DNA of 64,000 nt from Lutjanus erythropterus (lineage: Eukaryota; Chordata; Actinopteri; Lutjaniformes; Lutjanidae), in assembly GCA_020091685.1 (NCBI GenBank), contig CM034597.1, positions 32,702,801 through 32,766,800 of the forward strand. Reading direction: 5' to 3'. This document shows, in pieces, positions 35,217 through 48,894 of the stretch. The notes under the pieces were generated by a model, which saw only the letters and a program-made list of their open reading frames with translations, was not told the DNA's origin and searched no databases. A program made the translations under genes and the position numbers. Position 1 is the stretch's first letter. Every line of letters begins with the position of its first letter.

Positions 35217-35411
35217 AAAAAAGAAAACAAGTGCAACAGTGCAGCCTACACACACATGTTCTAAATCTCTGTCCTTCTCAGTTTCAGGCACACACACTTA
35301 TCTGCTCTAGCAATTTACACCCTTGCTCAATTGGGAAAAATAAATCTAATGAAAAACAGTTTGCAAATATACATTATTAATTTAATATTATTATTATTAA
35401 ATATACATATA

Positions 35412-35414
<3 letters not shown>

Positions 35415-35493
<79 letters not shown>

Positions 35494-35502
35494 ATATATA
35501 TT
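35415..35502. repeat. (AT)n microsatellite
   Basis: Almost uninterrupted AT repeat of nearly 90 bases with one TT break near 35482. It is self-complementary and prone to length change; assembly length may be unreliable. Confidence 0.97.
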
Positions 35503-35819
35503 GCAGTTTGAAAATATACAATATAAATGAATTTGGACCAAAATCTAAGAAAATGTAATAATTAAAATCAGGCTGCAAAATACAATCAGGCTTTTAATCA
35601 TGGCCCAGGACCAATACTATTACATTATTTAAGTACTTTTACCCACAGCCTGCATGCATATGCAGGTATGACCAATTAAGTTTACACTTACCAGATTTAT
35701 CTTACTTTAACATGTACTTGCAACCACAGTCACAATCCCTCTATCCTTGGAAACCTTGATACTTAACCCAATCAATGATCTAAGGATACAGAGAGTTGTA
35801 TGTGTGCGGATTGTAAATC

Positions 35820-36090
35820 CTCCAATTTGTGATTTATTTATTTTATTGGTTTATTAAACAGGGGTAGTGCACATTAATAATCTTTACTGTAAATGCTTCA
35901 TCTGTAGTTCCTGGACAGATGTTACAACGTCACCCTAGCAAACAAAATATAAGATTAAACTTAGAAAGCTATTTATCATTTATAAACATGCAGAACAATA
36001 AATAAAAAAAGTTAATATTAATAGAAGCATCATTCAGGGCATTGTCAAGTACAGTTTAAAACATGCAACAGAGGCTGCAACACATGAAAA
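35820..36090. repeat. Dispersed retroposon-like repeat
   Basis: Phrases TTATTGGTTTATTAAACAGG, GTAGTGCACATTAATAATC, CATCTGTAGTTCCTGGACAG and, further on, ATGCAACAGAGGCTGCAACA occur in the order known from teleost retroposon tails. It is non-coding. Confidence 0.5.
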
Positions 36091-36149
36091 GCAAATAAAT
36101 GAATGGAAAGATGGACTAAAAAACAACATTCTGCTGCATTGTTGGATTA

Positions 36150-36480
36150 AATAAAATTGACTTAAGGCTATAATAAGTAATGTCTCCGCATTAAAATATC
36201 TAAAAACACTATTTATGTTGTGTTTTGTTAAGTAGTGTGCTCACATTATCCCACATTTTTTGCAACAATGTTCAAATTCAGAGAAATCTAATTTAGTCAA
36301 GGTAATGGTGCAGTTCCTGCTAGCCGCTGCTGGGTAGCTAGTTGATATAATTTCCAGGAAAACATGGGATACGTCACAGATTGAGGAAGGAAGTTGGCAG
36401 ATGTGGACTTGTCACACATTGACATTTTGTCACCACACTAAAGCACAAGGTGCCCTTATGTGGCTGAGATGCCGTCAAAA
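36150..36480. repeat. Probable dispersed repeat
   Basis: It contains ATTAAAATATCTAAAAACAC, TTGTTAAGTAGTGTGCTCAC, ATTATCCCACAT and AACATGGGATACGTCACAGA. These are familiar as part of a fish repeat, but the assignment is from memory and tentative. Confidence 0.4.
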
Positions 36481-37711
36481 AATCTCATTTAACATGGAAC
36501 CTGTAGCCTGCTTGTTACTGGGAAAAAAAAGACCTTCATATAGGCCAAAAGTCATCAGGTCCTCCAAAAAATGTATTTTCTTGATTTTCCTAAAGAAGAT
36601 TTTGAACTTCAGAAATAGAGTATGCCAGAATTCAGTGGAAAAAAGGAGATTTACTGTAACAGTGGACAGATGCGGCAAACTGATGGCTAATCCTGCCCAC
36701 AAGCACACTAACTAGAAACTCTCAAGCGTTAGTGACAAATTCTTGGATTTGTGAAATAGGGAGGAGCCTGAGAAAACTACTGTTTAGAGAATCTCCTGAA
36801 AACTGATTTTATTCTACCATTATTATTTCATTACACCTTTACCATGCATTTTGCTGTCATATTTTCAGGGCTCCCTTTATATATTTATATAAAAATGAAT
36901 GGCGCAAGGTCTTTAATAATGTATTAACTTTATCGATAAGAAAAGACGTTTCACCTAAGCAAATTCATCTGTACATTCAGATGGATTTCTAAGAGTACAA
37001 AAGGTAGAGTATCTGTGTATTTTGATACTTAAATACATAAAAACAACAGGTGTTCGTAACTTAGTTCTTGGGAAAAGAGCTGATGAGAGCAAATAACATC
37101 TGAAACAAAGGGGAAAAAAGCTGCTGCTGCACTTCTCGTCAGGAGTGACACAGCTGCAGGAAGGAAGAGTTTTTAATGAAGTCTCCTTTTACAGTCACAG
37201 CTGGCAGTTATGACAAACGTATCCCCTGAATCACCCATCATGTGTTTTAAAAATAAAAGGTAATGAGCAAATAGCGAAGTCTTTTATCATCAACCCTCAC
37301 AGCTGAAAAAGGAGGTTTTCACAATTCTCTTTTCTGCCTGATAATGTCATCCAGCAGCGACAAACAGAGGGCAAAAACTCAGACTGTGCGCAATTCAAAG
37401 CCCTTTTCAGGAGCGTGGAAGTGGGCCACAAAGGGAGAGCGATGAAAAATGTTCACTCACGCCCACATAGTTGACCAGAGATGTGTGACCTTCATGACGT
37501 TGCAGCTGCAGAACTGCCTGTATCCTAGGTTTCCCAGTCAGTTGTCTCTCTCTCTGTCTCTCTGGATGACTAATCAGAAATCCTCTCCCGGAAGCAAGAA
37601 TTTTACATGTCCTTACCTCAAGTAATTTGTCTCTCACATTGTCAGACATGCACAGGCTCCCAGCTCTCGTTGGCATTTTACACATTTCAAATACAACAAG
37701 ATCTGAAGATT

Positions 37712-38280
37712 AGACTGAGATGGAACATCCTAAAATAACTTGCAGCTTCCTGTTGATTGACCCACCCACAATTTTGCCAAATCATAATTTAGAATTACTC
37801 AAAATCTTATACAAAGTGTTTGTTTTATGCAACAGTGTATCAGCTTTTACTCCACTGATTTTACCATGGGCTTGTTTGTTGTTTTTTCACTGTTGTGTAA
37901 GAACATACAGTATGTATGGTTCTTACAAGGTCCCGTTTTAAGTTAAATCCAAATATGCAAGGAAACAATACATGATATTTAAATAAAACCACTGGAATGG
38001 AAAACACAAAAACAAATGGCAGAAGAATTCAGGAAAAAACAAGCTAGTTCAACAAAGAATTAAGTCCAATGGAGCAAACAAAACAAAAAAGAATAGTCCA
38101 ACAGGTAAAGGGGAACATGACAGGAACACAGGAAAAGAAAAGACACTACATGCAGACGACCTTCATCAAGGTTGATAACGATATCTGAGCTGAGGTGAAA
38201 AGGTCTGGCTTTTTTAAAAAATTAGACCCAAGGGATGGAACATCCTAAAATAACTTGAAGCTTCCTGTTGATCAACCCAT
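37712..38280. repeat. Pair of about 50-bp direct repeats 515 bp apart
   Basis: GATGGAACATCCTAAAATAA and the following CTTCCTGTTGAT...AACCCA/GACCCA occur at 37719 and again at 38234, differing at only a few positions. Both copies are preceded by ATTAGAC. The DNA between is A-rich. It may be the flanks of an excised or decayed insertion. Confidence 0.8.
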
Positions 38281-38329
38281 CGCATAGGCCTGGCTTGAAC
38301 TTCAACTTCCTGTTGAGGCTTAACCTGCA

Positions 38330-38830
38330 ATTTCAACCAGGCACGGCTGCATCCCGCTATGGCCGGAGCAATCTGCAGCCATTCTCAGAAGCAGCTCTCC
38401 GCTTCAAGTACGAGCCGAGTCTATTTTTGACAGATGCCACGTCAGTTAGCACAGAGCAGATTGAACGGACAGGAAGTCACAGAAAAGGCAGGGAGAATCT
38501 GATTCATTTTCAAAATAAAAGGCCCCATGCAGACTCACAATCATAACGACAGACAGACAAGAAACTATTTAACCATGTAGTCTGCTTATCCATCGTAGAA
38601 GCACAAAGAGCAAGGACAGGGGACCTAATCAACAAAATCTGGGCAAGTAAATATAATCATGCGGGCAAAACGCTCCACTGCTGAAACGCTTCTGAAACGC
38701 TGCTGGTGGGGCTTGCAGCCATGCAGAGGACGGATCAGAACCATGGTGCAGACGTGCCGTACTCGGTGGAATCAACCGGTAAACCTTAGCCTGGTGTAGT
38801 CTATGCTAAACTCAAGCCAGGTTAAAACAA
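38330..38830. repeat. Probable dispersed repeat, GC-richer block
   Basis: The block holds AGCAGATTGAACGGACAGGA AGTCACAG-type and CTTGCAGCCATGCAGAGGAC-type phrases that I associate with fish repeats. It stands out in base composition. The 92-codon plus frame at 38268-38546 has no recognised domain. Confidence 0.35.
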
Positions 38831-38834
38831 GCTT

Positions 38835-41800
38835 GCATGGAGAGCGTGAGCAGCCCAGAACAATCTATTGCCAAACAGAGGTTACCATGTCACAAAAAGA
38901 AAGGAAAACGAGAATGACTTTGTTCTCAGAGGCAGAACAAACCCTGCAGGTTGAACTATATGAAGAATATAAACCTGCAAAAACCATTAACAAATTATAT
39001 AAGCCTTCTTATTGTTCTACTTGTATTTCTTAATAACTAATTTTACATAACCACACATCTTGCTGCAGGAAATGAGTCAGTAACTATTCATACTGACATT
39101 ACCAATTACACAATCATCTACTCTTTGAAAGATTTTCTCTTTCACTGGATGCCCATTTGACTTAAGTCAGAAATAGGATGTGGAATGGAAAAACTAAAAA
39201 GTTTAAGTTAAAGAAAAGAAACTGAAGAAGTATAAATTTAAACAGAAGGTCGTGGTTTGAGTTTTATTTAATGTTTTTGTCTCGGCTGCTTGAACAAAAT
39301 GAGTGAATGAATAAATGGTAAATTATAAATGTTAAGCTTTTAAATAAAAAAGGTTAACTCGATGCTGAATAACTTGCCTTCTGAAGACAGTAAAAGTTGT
39401 AAGACATGATGATTCGTGATTGATACGTGCATTTAACGCAATCAGTTTTGTTTAGGTCAAGTCATAAAATGATTCCACAATTTTATGATTGAACTTTTCC
39501 AGACGTTTGTGAAACAGACGTGCCATGGGACTTTAAAAAGATGTGTCTCAAAGATTATGATATAAATAAGACAAAGTCACTGTGCCACAGATTCAATAAC
39601 CTTGTAACGGCATATTTTCAATAATTGTTTTCCTTGACCAGAGGTTTTTAAAGTGGAAGATAGCCTCCTTAAACAGTTTCAAGTGAGGTTCAATGAATGG
39701 AAATGAAAAAAATATTACATTAATTATCAAAAGAAGCTCATGTGGAATAGCCTAAAAGCCTAACTGTATGTGATATGGTTAAAGAAATAGTTCAGAGGGA
39801 AATTATCGGGGAACTGACCAGAGTCTAAATCTAATAAACACCTTAGGACAAAGCTTTTTTATCCATTGGTTGAAAACAGCAATATCAGTATGTCTTGGCT
39901 CAGTTGTTGGGTGTTTATTGGATCAAATAATCATGATCCCAGCACTGGAATGTTTATGGAATGTTTTGTGGAAGTTTGTCATAATTTAAACTGAAGTACT
40001 CATGGTAAGGTATGCATTTTGCTGAACACATACTTCTCCACATCCACAATTCTCTGATTTTAAAGGTGACAAGTCGAGTCAAACCTGACAACTGCCATCT
40101 ACATTTTCAAATTTATCTTAAAAAAAAAATTTCCAAGTGTGAAACAATCGCTGATGAGCTACACTATGGCAAGTAGGAAAGGGTGAAGAGAAAAAAAAAA
40201 AGAACTGATGATTCTGCCTTTAATTTAGATTTTTTAAATATAATATATAATTAAACTCTTTTTATCTTACATGACAGCGCAGATTAATCAATGTGATGTA
40301 ACTGGACCAGATTTTCTTGGGCCGTCCTTGAGGAGATGTTATGCACTGCAAGAAGCTGTCAAGCTTTTTGCCCTCATGCTCTCGATTTAAAAACAAAAAT
40401 CCATTTATCGGATTGAACCAGCAGTAATGCTCTTATGAAAGATTTTTTAAATTTTGAATCCAATTTATTTTATGACTGGAAAAACTGTATAAAGGCTTCT
40501 TTTGACTGTTAACTTTCCACTGTCGCACAGAGTTCTGGTGCTTTTACTGGATCCTAATTTTGATGTCACATTCCCGGCAACTATGTTCCAGTGCTTCTTC
40601 TTTGATGTTCTATGACCTTTATCTTCATTATTATGGTTTACACAAGGAGAAGGCTTACAGCACCGCTTGGATAGCTTCCGGGATGCAATAATACCCCTGG
40701 TACACCCGTACATTCCAAAAATATTCTCCCCAGGTCTAAATATGTTTGCCCTTTTAGTCGTCGTTGTGTCTATCAGATTTAATTTCACAGCTTCTATGTT
40801 AATCTCTCTCCCCTTTACTCCATTGTTTTGTTGTTTTTGCACAGCTGGCCTTCATGTAAACCTATTTTGGGTGGCAGATTATTTAGAATACTCTAATCTC
40901 TCACGTAATGAGACGCAAGTCTATAAATTGTGACGTAAAACGATAACTATTACTAATATTGGAACACAGAAGATCATATTTGCATGGCCTGGTGAACATC
41001 TGCACTCAGGTATATGATCTGATTAACAGTTATCTGATCAGAGAGCATTTTAAATCATTAAAATAGCACAGCTAGCTTTTAATCAAATTGGAAAAGGGGG
41101 GAAAAGCCTCTGGCGCATTATTATAAAGCGTGCCAGAATGTTGCTTATACTAGGAAATATTCAACAGAAATTCCAGGCTATAATTACACAGTCACCATCA
41201 TAAATATTTGATATTTAAGGTCAAGGGCAATCCTTTCTATCAAGGTGGCGAACAGAGCTGTGGCTGACTCAGATTTTTCCAGAAGGCCTCATAAAGATTC
41301 ACAAAGAAACTCTGACGTCAACCTGTTCACTATGGGTTTGTCATCAGTTTTACTTAAGATGTTCTTGCCAATGATTTCATTAAAGTTACAGTGACACTAC
41401 GGTTACAGCCTTTAGCTTCAGCACTGTGACATTATGTCAAAGTGAAACAGAAGATGTGGGCAAAAGGACTTTGATTACATACCATTACCACAATTCATGT
41501 TGTTTTCACACTGGAAAGTGTAAATATTCTTTACCTAGAAGTTTACCCAATACCAAAATTATATATCTTTCTTGTGTTATTTACAAATGCTTGCAGACCA
41601 TGCCAGAAATAAGAACCTAATGTTCAAAACCTTAAGAACAGTGGTTCAAGAGATATTGAAACAGATGATAGACATTTTGGAATGAACATATCATTGAAAC
41701 ATTGAGAAAGTTGATTTACATTAGTTGTGTAAGTGTAGTAAGACAACCACAGCTGAGGTGTTTAGGTTCTTTTAATTCCTTGGACATATACAGTAAAAGG

Positions 41801-42360
41801 TGGTCTTTTTGGATTGAGAAGCAAAGAGATGGAGAGAAAATAATTTTTGGACAAAGGAGAGAAATATTTGGGCAAGGAAGATGACCAGGGAGAGAAGGAA
41901 TCGGACCAGGACAAGGGCCAGCTAGTTAGCCCTCTTGGTTTTTGTAACTTGTATAATGACCATCAATTGCCGATTTGGTGCAAACTGTCTTGACCTTTAA
42001 AAAAAAAAAAAGAAAAAAAAGAAAGAAGCCAGCCACATGCCACTCAGGCCTGTCTGTTCTCAACCCACAAGTTGTCAAATAGTCTTCCAATGCTTTGTGA
42101 CCGTCCCTCAGTGACTCATACAGACGTGCACGGCACCTATACGCTGCTAACAAGGGACACACCAGGCTGCAAATTCAATGTAAACCCATCCATGGTTGTA
42201 TGAGATGCACCAAAATTTTCAATGTAGTACAAAGAGATAATCCCCCACTAGAGTTTGGGGTTCATACCCCATGTGAAAACCAAAAAGTTATTCCAATTTT
42301 AAAAAGATACAGTATATAACATTATGTGCATGTGCAATTTTGTCTTGCAAGTTGCTTCAG
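38835..42360. other. Gene-poor DNA, no gene supported
   Basis: Mostly AT-rich. A 125-codon minus frame at 40465-40842 is basic but unrecognised. A minus frame near 41926-42162 begins with about 45 protein-like residues and then runs into a poly-T tract. Neither has splice support or a recognised family. Confidence 0.4.
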
Positions 42361-42369
42361 TGATATCAA

Positions 42370-42590
42370 ATATGTAACACAACACATAACTGTGAGCCCA
42401 AATGTGGTCTTATCCTTAGTTACCCAAGTAGTTTGTGTGCCTACAGTAAATCTACCCAAACTGCCACCATTTCATAATGTTGACATTGCAAAAGAGGCTT
42501 TCTGCGGTGCCTCATACAGGTGCTCAAGGGTATCTAGTGGGGCTGTGACAAGATGATCTTATGATGAGTTAGGATGAGAACAGGTTGTTC
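42370..42590 (-). mobile_element. Minus-strand copy of the CTCATCCTAACT family
   Basis: Read on the minus strand it starts near CCTGTTCTCATCCTAACTCA and contains TGGCAGTTTGGGTAGATTTA, CAAACTACTTGGGTAACTAA and GGATAAGACCACATTTGGG. These match the cores of the copies near 13.4 and 30.8 kb. It is non-coding. Confidence 0.6.
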
Positions 42591-42594
42591 TGAC

Positions 42595-44740
42595 CGGTTC
42601 CTTTGGGTTGCGGAAGCACTACCAAGCTAGATAGCACTTGACATAGCCTATTAGGCCAACTATTAGACTGTAGACAGAGCTCTCTGCTGTGATTTTCTTC
42701 TTTGTCAAATCCACTTGAACATAACAGCAGCTGTAATTGAACTTTGACTCAAAAGATCCGCTTTTTGCTGTGATCGATTGACATTTTAACAGTTTCAAGT
42801 CTCTGCAGGATGATTCTCATAATGGATTTGAATCCTAAAGCGTGATGGTGCTGCAGCCCAAGTGGAAAATGTGGGAATGATATGTAATGTTGGAGCTGTA
42901 GGCAACACATGGTACATAATGAAACAGATGGGATAAAAAACAGTAGCTAAGTGTTGAAATGTCTGAGATTAGTTTTGATGGAGGACTTGCCCAGTTGAAT
43001 CATACAGTATGTTTAGCAGAAACACAAGTGTGACACCTCCCATCCTTCTGCTGTTCTCACCTATGAGTGAATAATCTGTGTTAACCCATGTGCCTACCAT
43101 GTGATACTGACACATAACATTCCCAGTCATCTGGCCTTTGATGGAAATTGAAGAATTCCAGCAACCCAGACTGAAGGCGTTCTGTGTTAGTAGGGGCACA
43201 ATGTCATGTTGTGACATTATGGTGAGAGGAGGGAAGACCCACATGTCAAAGTGATACATGAACCTGAGTAATGCAAGTGAACGTACCCACACAGCGTTTG
43301 ATCACTGTTTGATCAAGGAGTGATATGACTGGAGGGCTTCCCTCGATGACACCAGCAAGCCATCTGTGTTTTAGTCATCTGGTATCAGGTGTTTGTACGA
43401 ACATGTCCTGGGCTCTTAAGTCAACAAAGATCAAATCACCTAAAATAGAACTAGAAGAAACGGAAGGGAGATTTTCTTCCAGGATCCTGGACAGGACTGG
43501 AAAAAAAAGTTGGGAACTGATCCAAAGACAAACATGTTGGACCTAAAAGACAATTCAATGGCTGATTATATAATATTTGTTCCTCACAGGGTGCTCAGTG
43601 ACATGCAAGACACTAAACAATAAAATCATAAATAGAGACTACACCTGTAGATTTACAGTCGTGTTGACAAGTAGTTCTATTAAGGGAAATGCCCTCCATC
43701 ATTACTGACCGCGCATTTAGGCTAACTGTAAAGCCACAAAAGAAGTTGCAGGAGCTTCTAGATTGCCTGTTTTCTGGGAAACATCAGGACAAAAACTGGG
43801 ATTGAACCACATACAGGGCTTCAGTTGCAAAACAGAATTATGTCTAATAGTAAGTAGCTAAATAAAATGGAATAATGCCACCAGCATCTATCAAGTGTGA
43901 AAAAGCACAGTGGTAGCTCCAAGCTCTGCAGATAAATAGCAAAAAACTGCTGGCTCTAAAACAGTTTTGTGGGGGAGGTACAATGGAAAACAGATTTCTC
44001 CAGATGAAAAAGGATGGTGGTGGACGATTAAAAAAAAAAAGAAAAAAAAGAAAAACAGGGCTACATTATAAATCAATGATCATGGAACACTGAAACAATT
44101 TTCTACAGATAACGATTAGTCCCCTTGGATTCTGGGTTTTGCGCACCATCAGATCCTTTTATTTGCAAAAGCATATTTTATATTAAGAAGGACCCTACTG
44201 CACCAGTAAAAGCTTGCAACCAGAAAACATTAAATAAATCAGTTTGAATGCTGATTATATTTTAAATGAGAATCTTTATGTAAAATAAAGGAAATTAATT
44301 CATGGTTATTTTTGTTAAATGCACCTTTTCTTAAAAGCCACAGATGAAATGTAAATGAAAATGCATGCAACCACGCAAATTGCAGTAAGGTGCACAAAAT
44401 GGAAATTGCAAAGTTCTGGTTCAGTCTGAATTTTAAGATCCAACTTTGATCCTTAATGAATCTGATGCAATACCCAAATACAGCTTTTAAAAGGGCCTTT
44501 TTCCACCAAATGAGCTCCATTTCCTGAACAAATTCACATTAAGATTCTTGAAATTTTGTGCCATCTAGTGAACCAGCCTGCCTTTCCACCGGTTTAGAGC
44601 AGAATCATTGGAATCAGTCAACAGAGGGCGCTGCCTACTCTGGTTCCCCAAGGAAAAACTGCTATTTTTTGGTTCCAACTGGGAAACAACTTTTTGATTT
44701 ACAAACCAATTTGTTTTTGGTGGAAATACTCAGAGCAGTT
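42595..44740. other. Intergenic DNA, no gene seen
   Basis: No recognised coding region. An A-rich tract lies at 44030-44056. The frame at 42969-43292 (107 codons, minus) has no known domain. Confidence 0.45.
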
Positions 44741-44759
44741 TGACATTAGGTACTTGAAC

Positions 44760-45200
44760 TAGAATGGGACAGGTTCCATGTTGGTGGCCTATTAAGTTTT
44801 TTGTGAGGGACAAGCTTTGTAGGAGATATTCTAGGAAAGAAAGCTGGCTGGTGGGCTTGACAAACTGATGATGTGGGTCTGCAGATAGGAGTTCCTGGAG
44901 ACGGGGAGAACAGGTGCAAGTATTGCAGGCAGGCAGGCAAAATGGGTGAGGCAGGTGGGCTAGCTAGCAAAAGAACACGACTGGGGGCATGAATGGCACA
45001 AAGATCCGGCATGCAGAGACTGTCTGCTGCTACAGAGGTCTTATAGAGGAGAGCTGATGACTTCATGGTAGACAGGTGCGCTGATTGCAGATAATGGGCA
45101 GGTGTGCAAGGAGAGACCGAGACAGATAAAACAAAACACACCAAACATGCCTCACTCATTAAAAAAAAGGCTGAAAATAACAAAAACACACTCGCACTCA
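44760..45200 (-). repeat. Probable dispersed repeat carrying a 151-codon frame
   Basis: The DNA (for example AGACAGGTGCGCTGATTGCA, GATAATGGGCAGGTGTGCAA and GGCAGGCAGGC) looks like a dispersed fish repeat. The minus frame at 44746-45201 is rich in Ser, Pro, Leu and Cys and resembles no domain I know. I treat the frame as incidental. Confidence 0.4.
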
Positions 45201-45874
45201 AACAAACTTTTTTTTTTTTAACTTTTGAGTTTCTCTATAGAAGTAAGTTGCCTTGAAACGTAGACGTTTTTAAAGTGTATGGATGCACATCTCTTAGTAT
45301 AACCAAGTATTCAGCCAAGACATTGTATGAATAGTATTTTATATTTGAAAATGTACATAAGGAAATGTGGGGGAGTTACAAGCTGAAGGTTTTTATTTTA
45401 ATGTTCTGAGACAGCTGCAGTCTAGACCAGGGGTGACCACAAATGATATAAGGTCCTAATAATGGCTAAATCTCTAATAAAGGAATGGTGAGAAGTGTTC
45501 AATATAGAGCACTTCTACTGTTGGTCACCCTTTCTGAATTGTGGGCTACTATTTTGTTGGCAGTGTCCAAAACTTGATGTTTTACAGGCGACAATGATAG
45601 TAGCAGCAAAAGTAGAAGAACGACAACATAAACAACATGGATGTGCAGCACTGAGTGGATAAAGTTACAGTTTAATATAAAAGATACAGTTCATTGTCAT
45701 TACCAATGAACACAGCACTGACCCCTTTCAAAATAAAGGTCTGATAACGGTTTAATGGTAACATTTTGCCCAGGTCTGGCCTAGACTTACATTTACATTT
45801 TATAGCCTAAGCAAACTGTATGGTTGAGCAGCAGTGTTATATTTTATTATTTTTCTACATTTTCTTTTTCATGT

Positions 45875-46303
45875 TGAAGCAGATATTTTTTGTAAGAAAA
45901 CATAAACTTATCATATGTCATCGGAGATTAAGCAGCGTGTTCAGTTGTGAAATACTCGCTTCTCTGATAACAACACTACAGCTGCAGTGTCCTCATTTGG
46001 AAGTTCTATTCGGGGCTGGAATGATTGTTTGTGTTCGCTTGTTTCACGTTTATTAGATTAGATACAGATTAATCCTGAATGTACACCAAATGAATATATG
46101 TCTGTCTGTGAGTCGTAAGAAATCATAAATATCCTTGTAGATGGAATAGATGTTTATAACAGTTAAATTTAGCAATTTATTATTAAAGCTGTCTGGCAGG
46201 CAGTGAACAGGCAGTCATTGGACTTTGACTCCACAGTTTGTATTTTCAGAGCAGTGGGTGTTTTGTTCTCAGGATAACAGGCTTAGCTTCATGTTGACAA
46301 ATA
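45875..46303 (+). repeat. Local duplication, copy A
   Basis: It begins GAAGCAGATAT, then ATGTCATCGGAGATTAAG, CTGCAGTGTCCTCATTTG, GTGAGTCGTAAGAAATCAT, GGCAGGCAGTGAACAGGCAG and TCAGGATAACAGGCTTAGCT. The first part matches copy C (51994-52250) and the rest matches copy B (50705-51212). It is non-coding as far as I can see. Confidence 0.8.
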
Positions 46304-46694
46304 ACTAGTTATTCTTATACTGACAGATAGAAGAATATCAAAAGGTTTACATGGCTCTTGGGTCAGGTCTTGGGGCGCCTTGGCATACATTTTGCTCAGG
46401 GCCCCGTGGAGGTCAGGATCGGCTCTGTGTGGTCAATGAGTACTTTAACACATACCAGGCTGTGAAGATGCATGAGTCAGACAGAGCATTAAGATATGAA
46501 GGTCATTAATTGCGTCTATCTTTAGTGCGTCTGTCTCCCATTCAATAAATCCATCCCAAGTGGACTGCAGGTTGTTTTCTCTCAGAGAAGAGGGAACGAT
46601 GAGTCAATGACCTGAGAAAACTTTAATAAAATGTGTAGCTGCTGTATATATTGAACCTGTTTACTAGTTATATCTGACAATACTATATATTCAG

Positions 46695-47283
46695 CAGGGT
46701 TAAGAGGATTACTTTAGAATGTATTCTATTACAGTTACTAACTACCTGTTAAAAATTTAGTCTGTAAAGTAATCCAAGCATCAGAATATTAGTAACCTGA
46801 TTACTGTCTGTTACTTTCGGATTACTTCAATATAAAATATGGTAAAATTGTTCAGTCTAATGGTGTTTAGGGTTGCAAGTATTTTCATTTTATTTTCTCA
46901 GTTACTTGGTTAGTTGTTTGGTCCTCAAAATGTCAGAAAATTGTGAAAAATGTCCAAGATGACATCATCAAATGTCTTGTTTTGTTCATAACTCAAAGAT
47001 ATTCAGTTTACTGTCAGTAAAGAGCAAGAGTAAAAAAAATATGCAGAAAATATTCACATTTAACAAGCTGTGATCAGAGAATTTGACTCAAAATGATTAA
47101 TTGACTATCAAAATAGATGCAGACCAATGTGTTTAATGTTCCGTGTTTTGCTTTATTAATTTCCTTCCTTTCGTTGTGTAAAATTGATTGATTGATTTAA
47201 AGACAAAGAAAATGGAATACAGTTACCTTATTTGTATTCACATTATGTAATCCCAATACATGTAATCTGTTACTCAAACCTGA
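46695..47283. mobile_element. DNA element with ATTACTTT/AGTAATC ends
   Basis: The left end is AGGGTTAAGAGGATTACTTT with AGTTACTAACTACCTGTTAA. The right end is AGTTACCTTATTTGTATTCA then TGTAATCTGTTACTC. This is the standard order of a teleost non-autonomous element related to the one at 23.0-24.0 kb. No coding capacity. Confidence 0.6.
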
Positions 47284-47284
47284 T

Positions 47285-48885
47285 ATTCTTTGTCTTTGTA
47301 GTGAAAAGACTGAGTGTCGGTTTATGTGGAAACTTGAATTCACATTAAGAAGCACCTTTTCCTTGAAATGCTATTTGAGGAATAATTAACTGTTTCCTTG
47401 AAAGAATAAAGACTCCACCTTCCGGACTCTAAATTCACGACGTCTCCGGTCTTACCGTAATCCCTCTCTGACAGCTACGCATCAGTTTTTGCAGTTAACG
47501 TGCCCTCAAAACAATACCAGGAACTCACTGTCAAAGCAAGACATATTATCCCAATAGCCTTTTTCACAGAAGTCATTTTGACATGTCACAGCAGGAAAAG
47601 CACAAGTGTGAATAATGAAATTAATGATGGCTGAATTTTCTTTAGCTTCTCAGTTTATTGTGCATGCTGGCTCACTGTCACACTGACATGGCTCACCGAG
47701 ACACTTAAATAGAGCAGAGACATCACTAATGTTATTAATAACACCAGAAGTTTTCCTAATATCAAGTCAAAATGTCTGCTATGTCTCCACCTCCTATAAA
47801 GGGCCAGAACACCCAAAAAAAAAAGAAACAATTTTGTCACTAGCTGTTAAAAAAATGAGAACTGCAGTCCAAATAGTCAGTTGGCGCCATAGAGGATATA
47901 TTGAATAGGTCCAATCCCTATTAAATATTCAATCTATGGTTGAACAAACTGTTTCCTCTGCCCCCTCCTCTCCAGACTCCAGGATGCTCAGGCAGGCTGC
48001 AGGGAGCACAAGTGGATCAGCTGTTTATAACTGTAGATGTAAAACCAGGCCTGCCAAACCCCATTAGCATATTGCTTAATTTAACTGTTCTGAACATCTA
48101 CTCCTTCTAAAAGGTTATTAATCATTTTGTATGACTCATAAACAGGCACCTACTCATTTACTGAAATTTGAGCATTAATTTCAAATTAAAAATGAAAGGG
48201 GTGAACAAAAACAGCATTCAAATGTTCTGGCCCAAAATGGAAATTTTTAAAGAGAACACACCTGCTGTGGCATTGTTGTCAGAGAGGCTGGTATTTCAAC
48301 TTAACATGTACATGATAAAAATTAAAAAGTTCAGAAAATGTAAGGAAACAAATAATGTTGAGGCAGACAAACTCTTTCAGTTTTGAAAAAAAAATACCAG
48401 TAACTTTGCTTCTTTAACTAAACCTGAATCTTGAAACTGTGTTTCAAAAATTTTTGAGTAAACTTATTGAAAAAAAAGTAAACAGTGGTTATTATTTAAA
48501 TATTTTCTATTGCAACCAATTCATTTTCAAACATCCAAATAATGACAAATCAGGTTCAGAGCTCACTGTGAACATTTTTTCTAAAACTATTACAGTAAAT
48601 TATTATCAGTAAATCTCAACAAAAGATTATAAGTCAGCAAAACTTTGTTCACTTTATTTCAAAAAGAGGTTTTGTTTGATTGAAAACACAAAAAAAATCT
48701 GGTGAAGGCTGTTAACTTGAAATTTTCATAATTTTCTCAATTTGTATCTGTAATGGTCATTTTTTTTTTATCTAGAACAGTAAATACATTACACATTTCT
48801 TATTTAAATAATGGAGGTAAATATAATTTTATTTGTGGTCTTCATAGCATTACAAATTCTCATTTATCTGCCCTTAACCTAAAGC
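47285..48885. other. Intergenic DNA, no gene seen
   Basis: AT-rich sequence with homopolymer runs; no supportable feature. Confidence 0.5.
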
Positions 48886-48894
48886 AGTGGCTCA

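Noticed and set aside
40465..40842. 125-codon basic minus-strand frame
   Set aside because: No recognised motif or splice sites, and an opposing 88-codon frame overlaps it; insufficient support.
44746..45201. 151-codon minus-strand open frame
   Set aside because: Repeat-like DNA, unusual composition, no known domain and no splice context.
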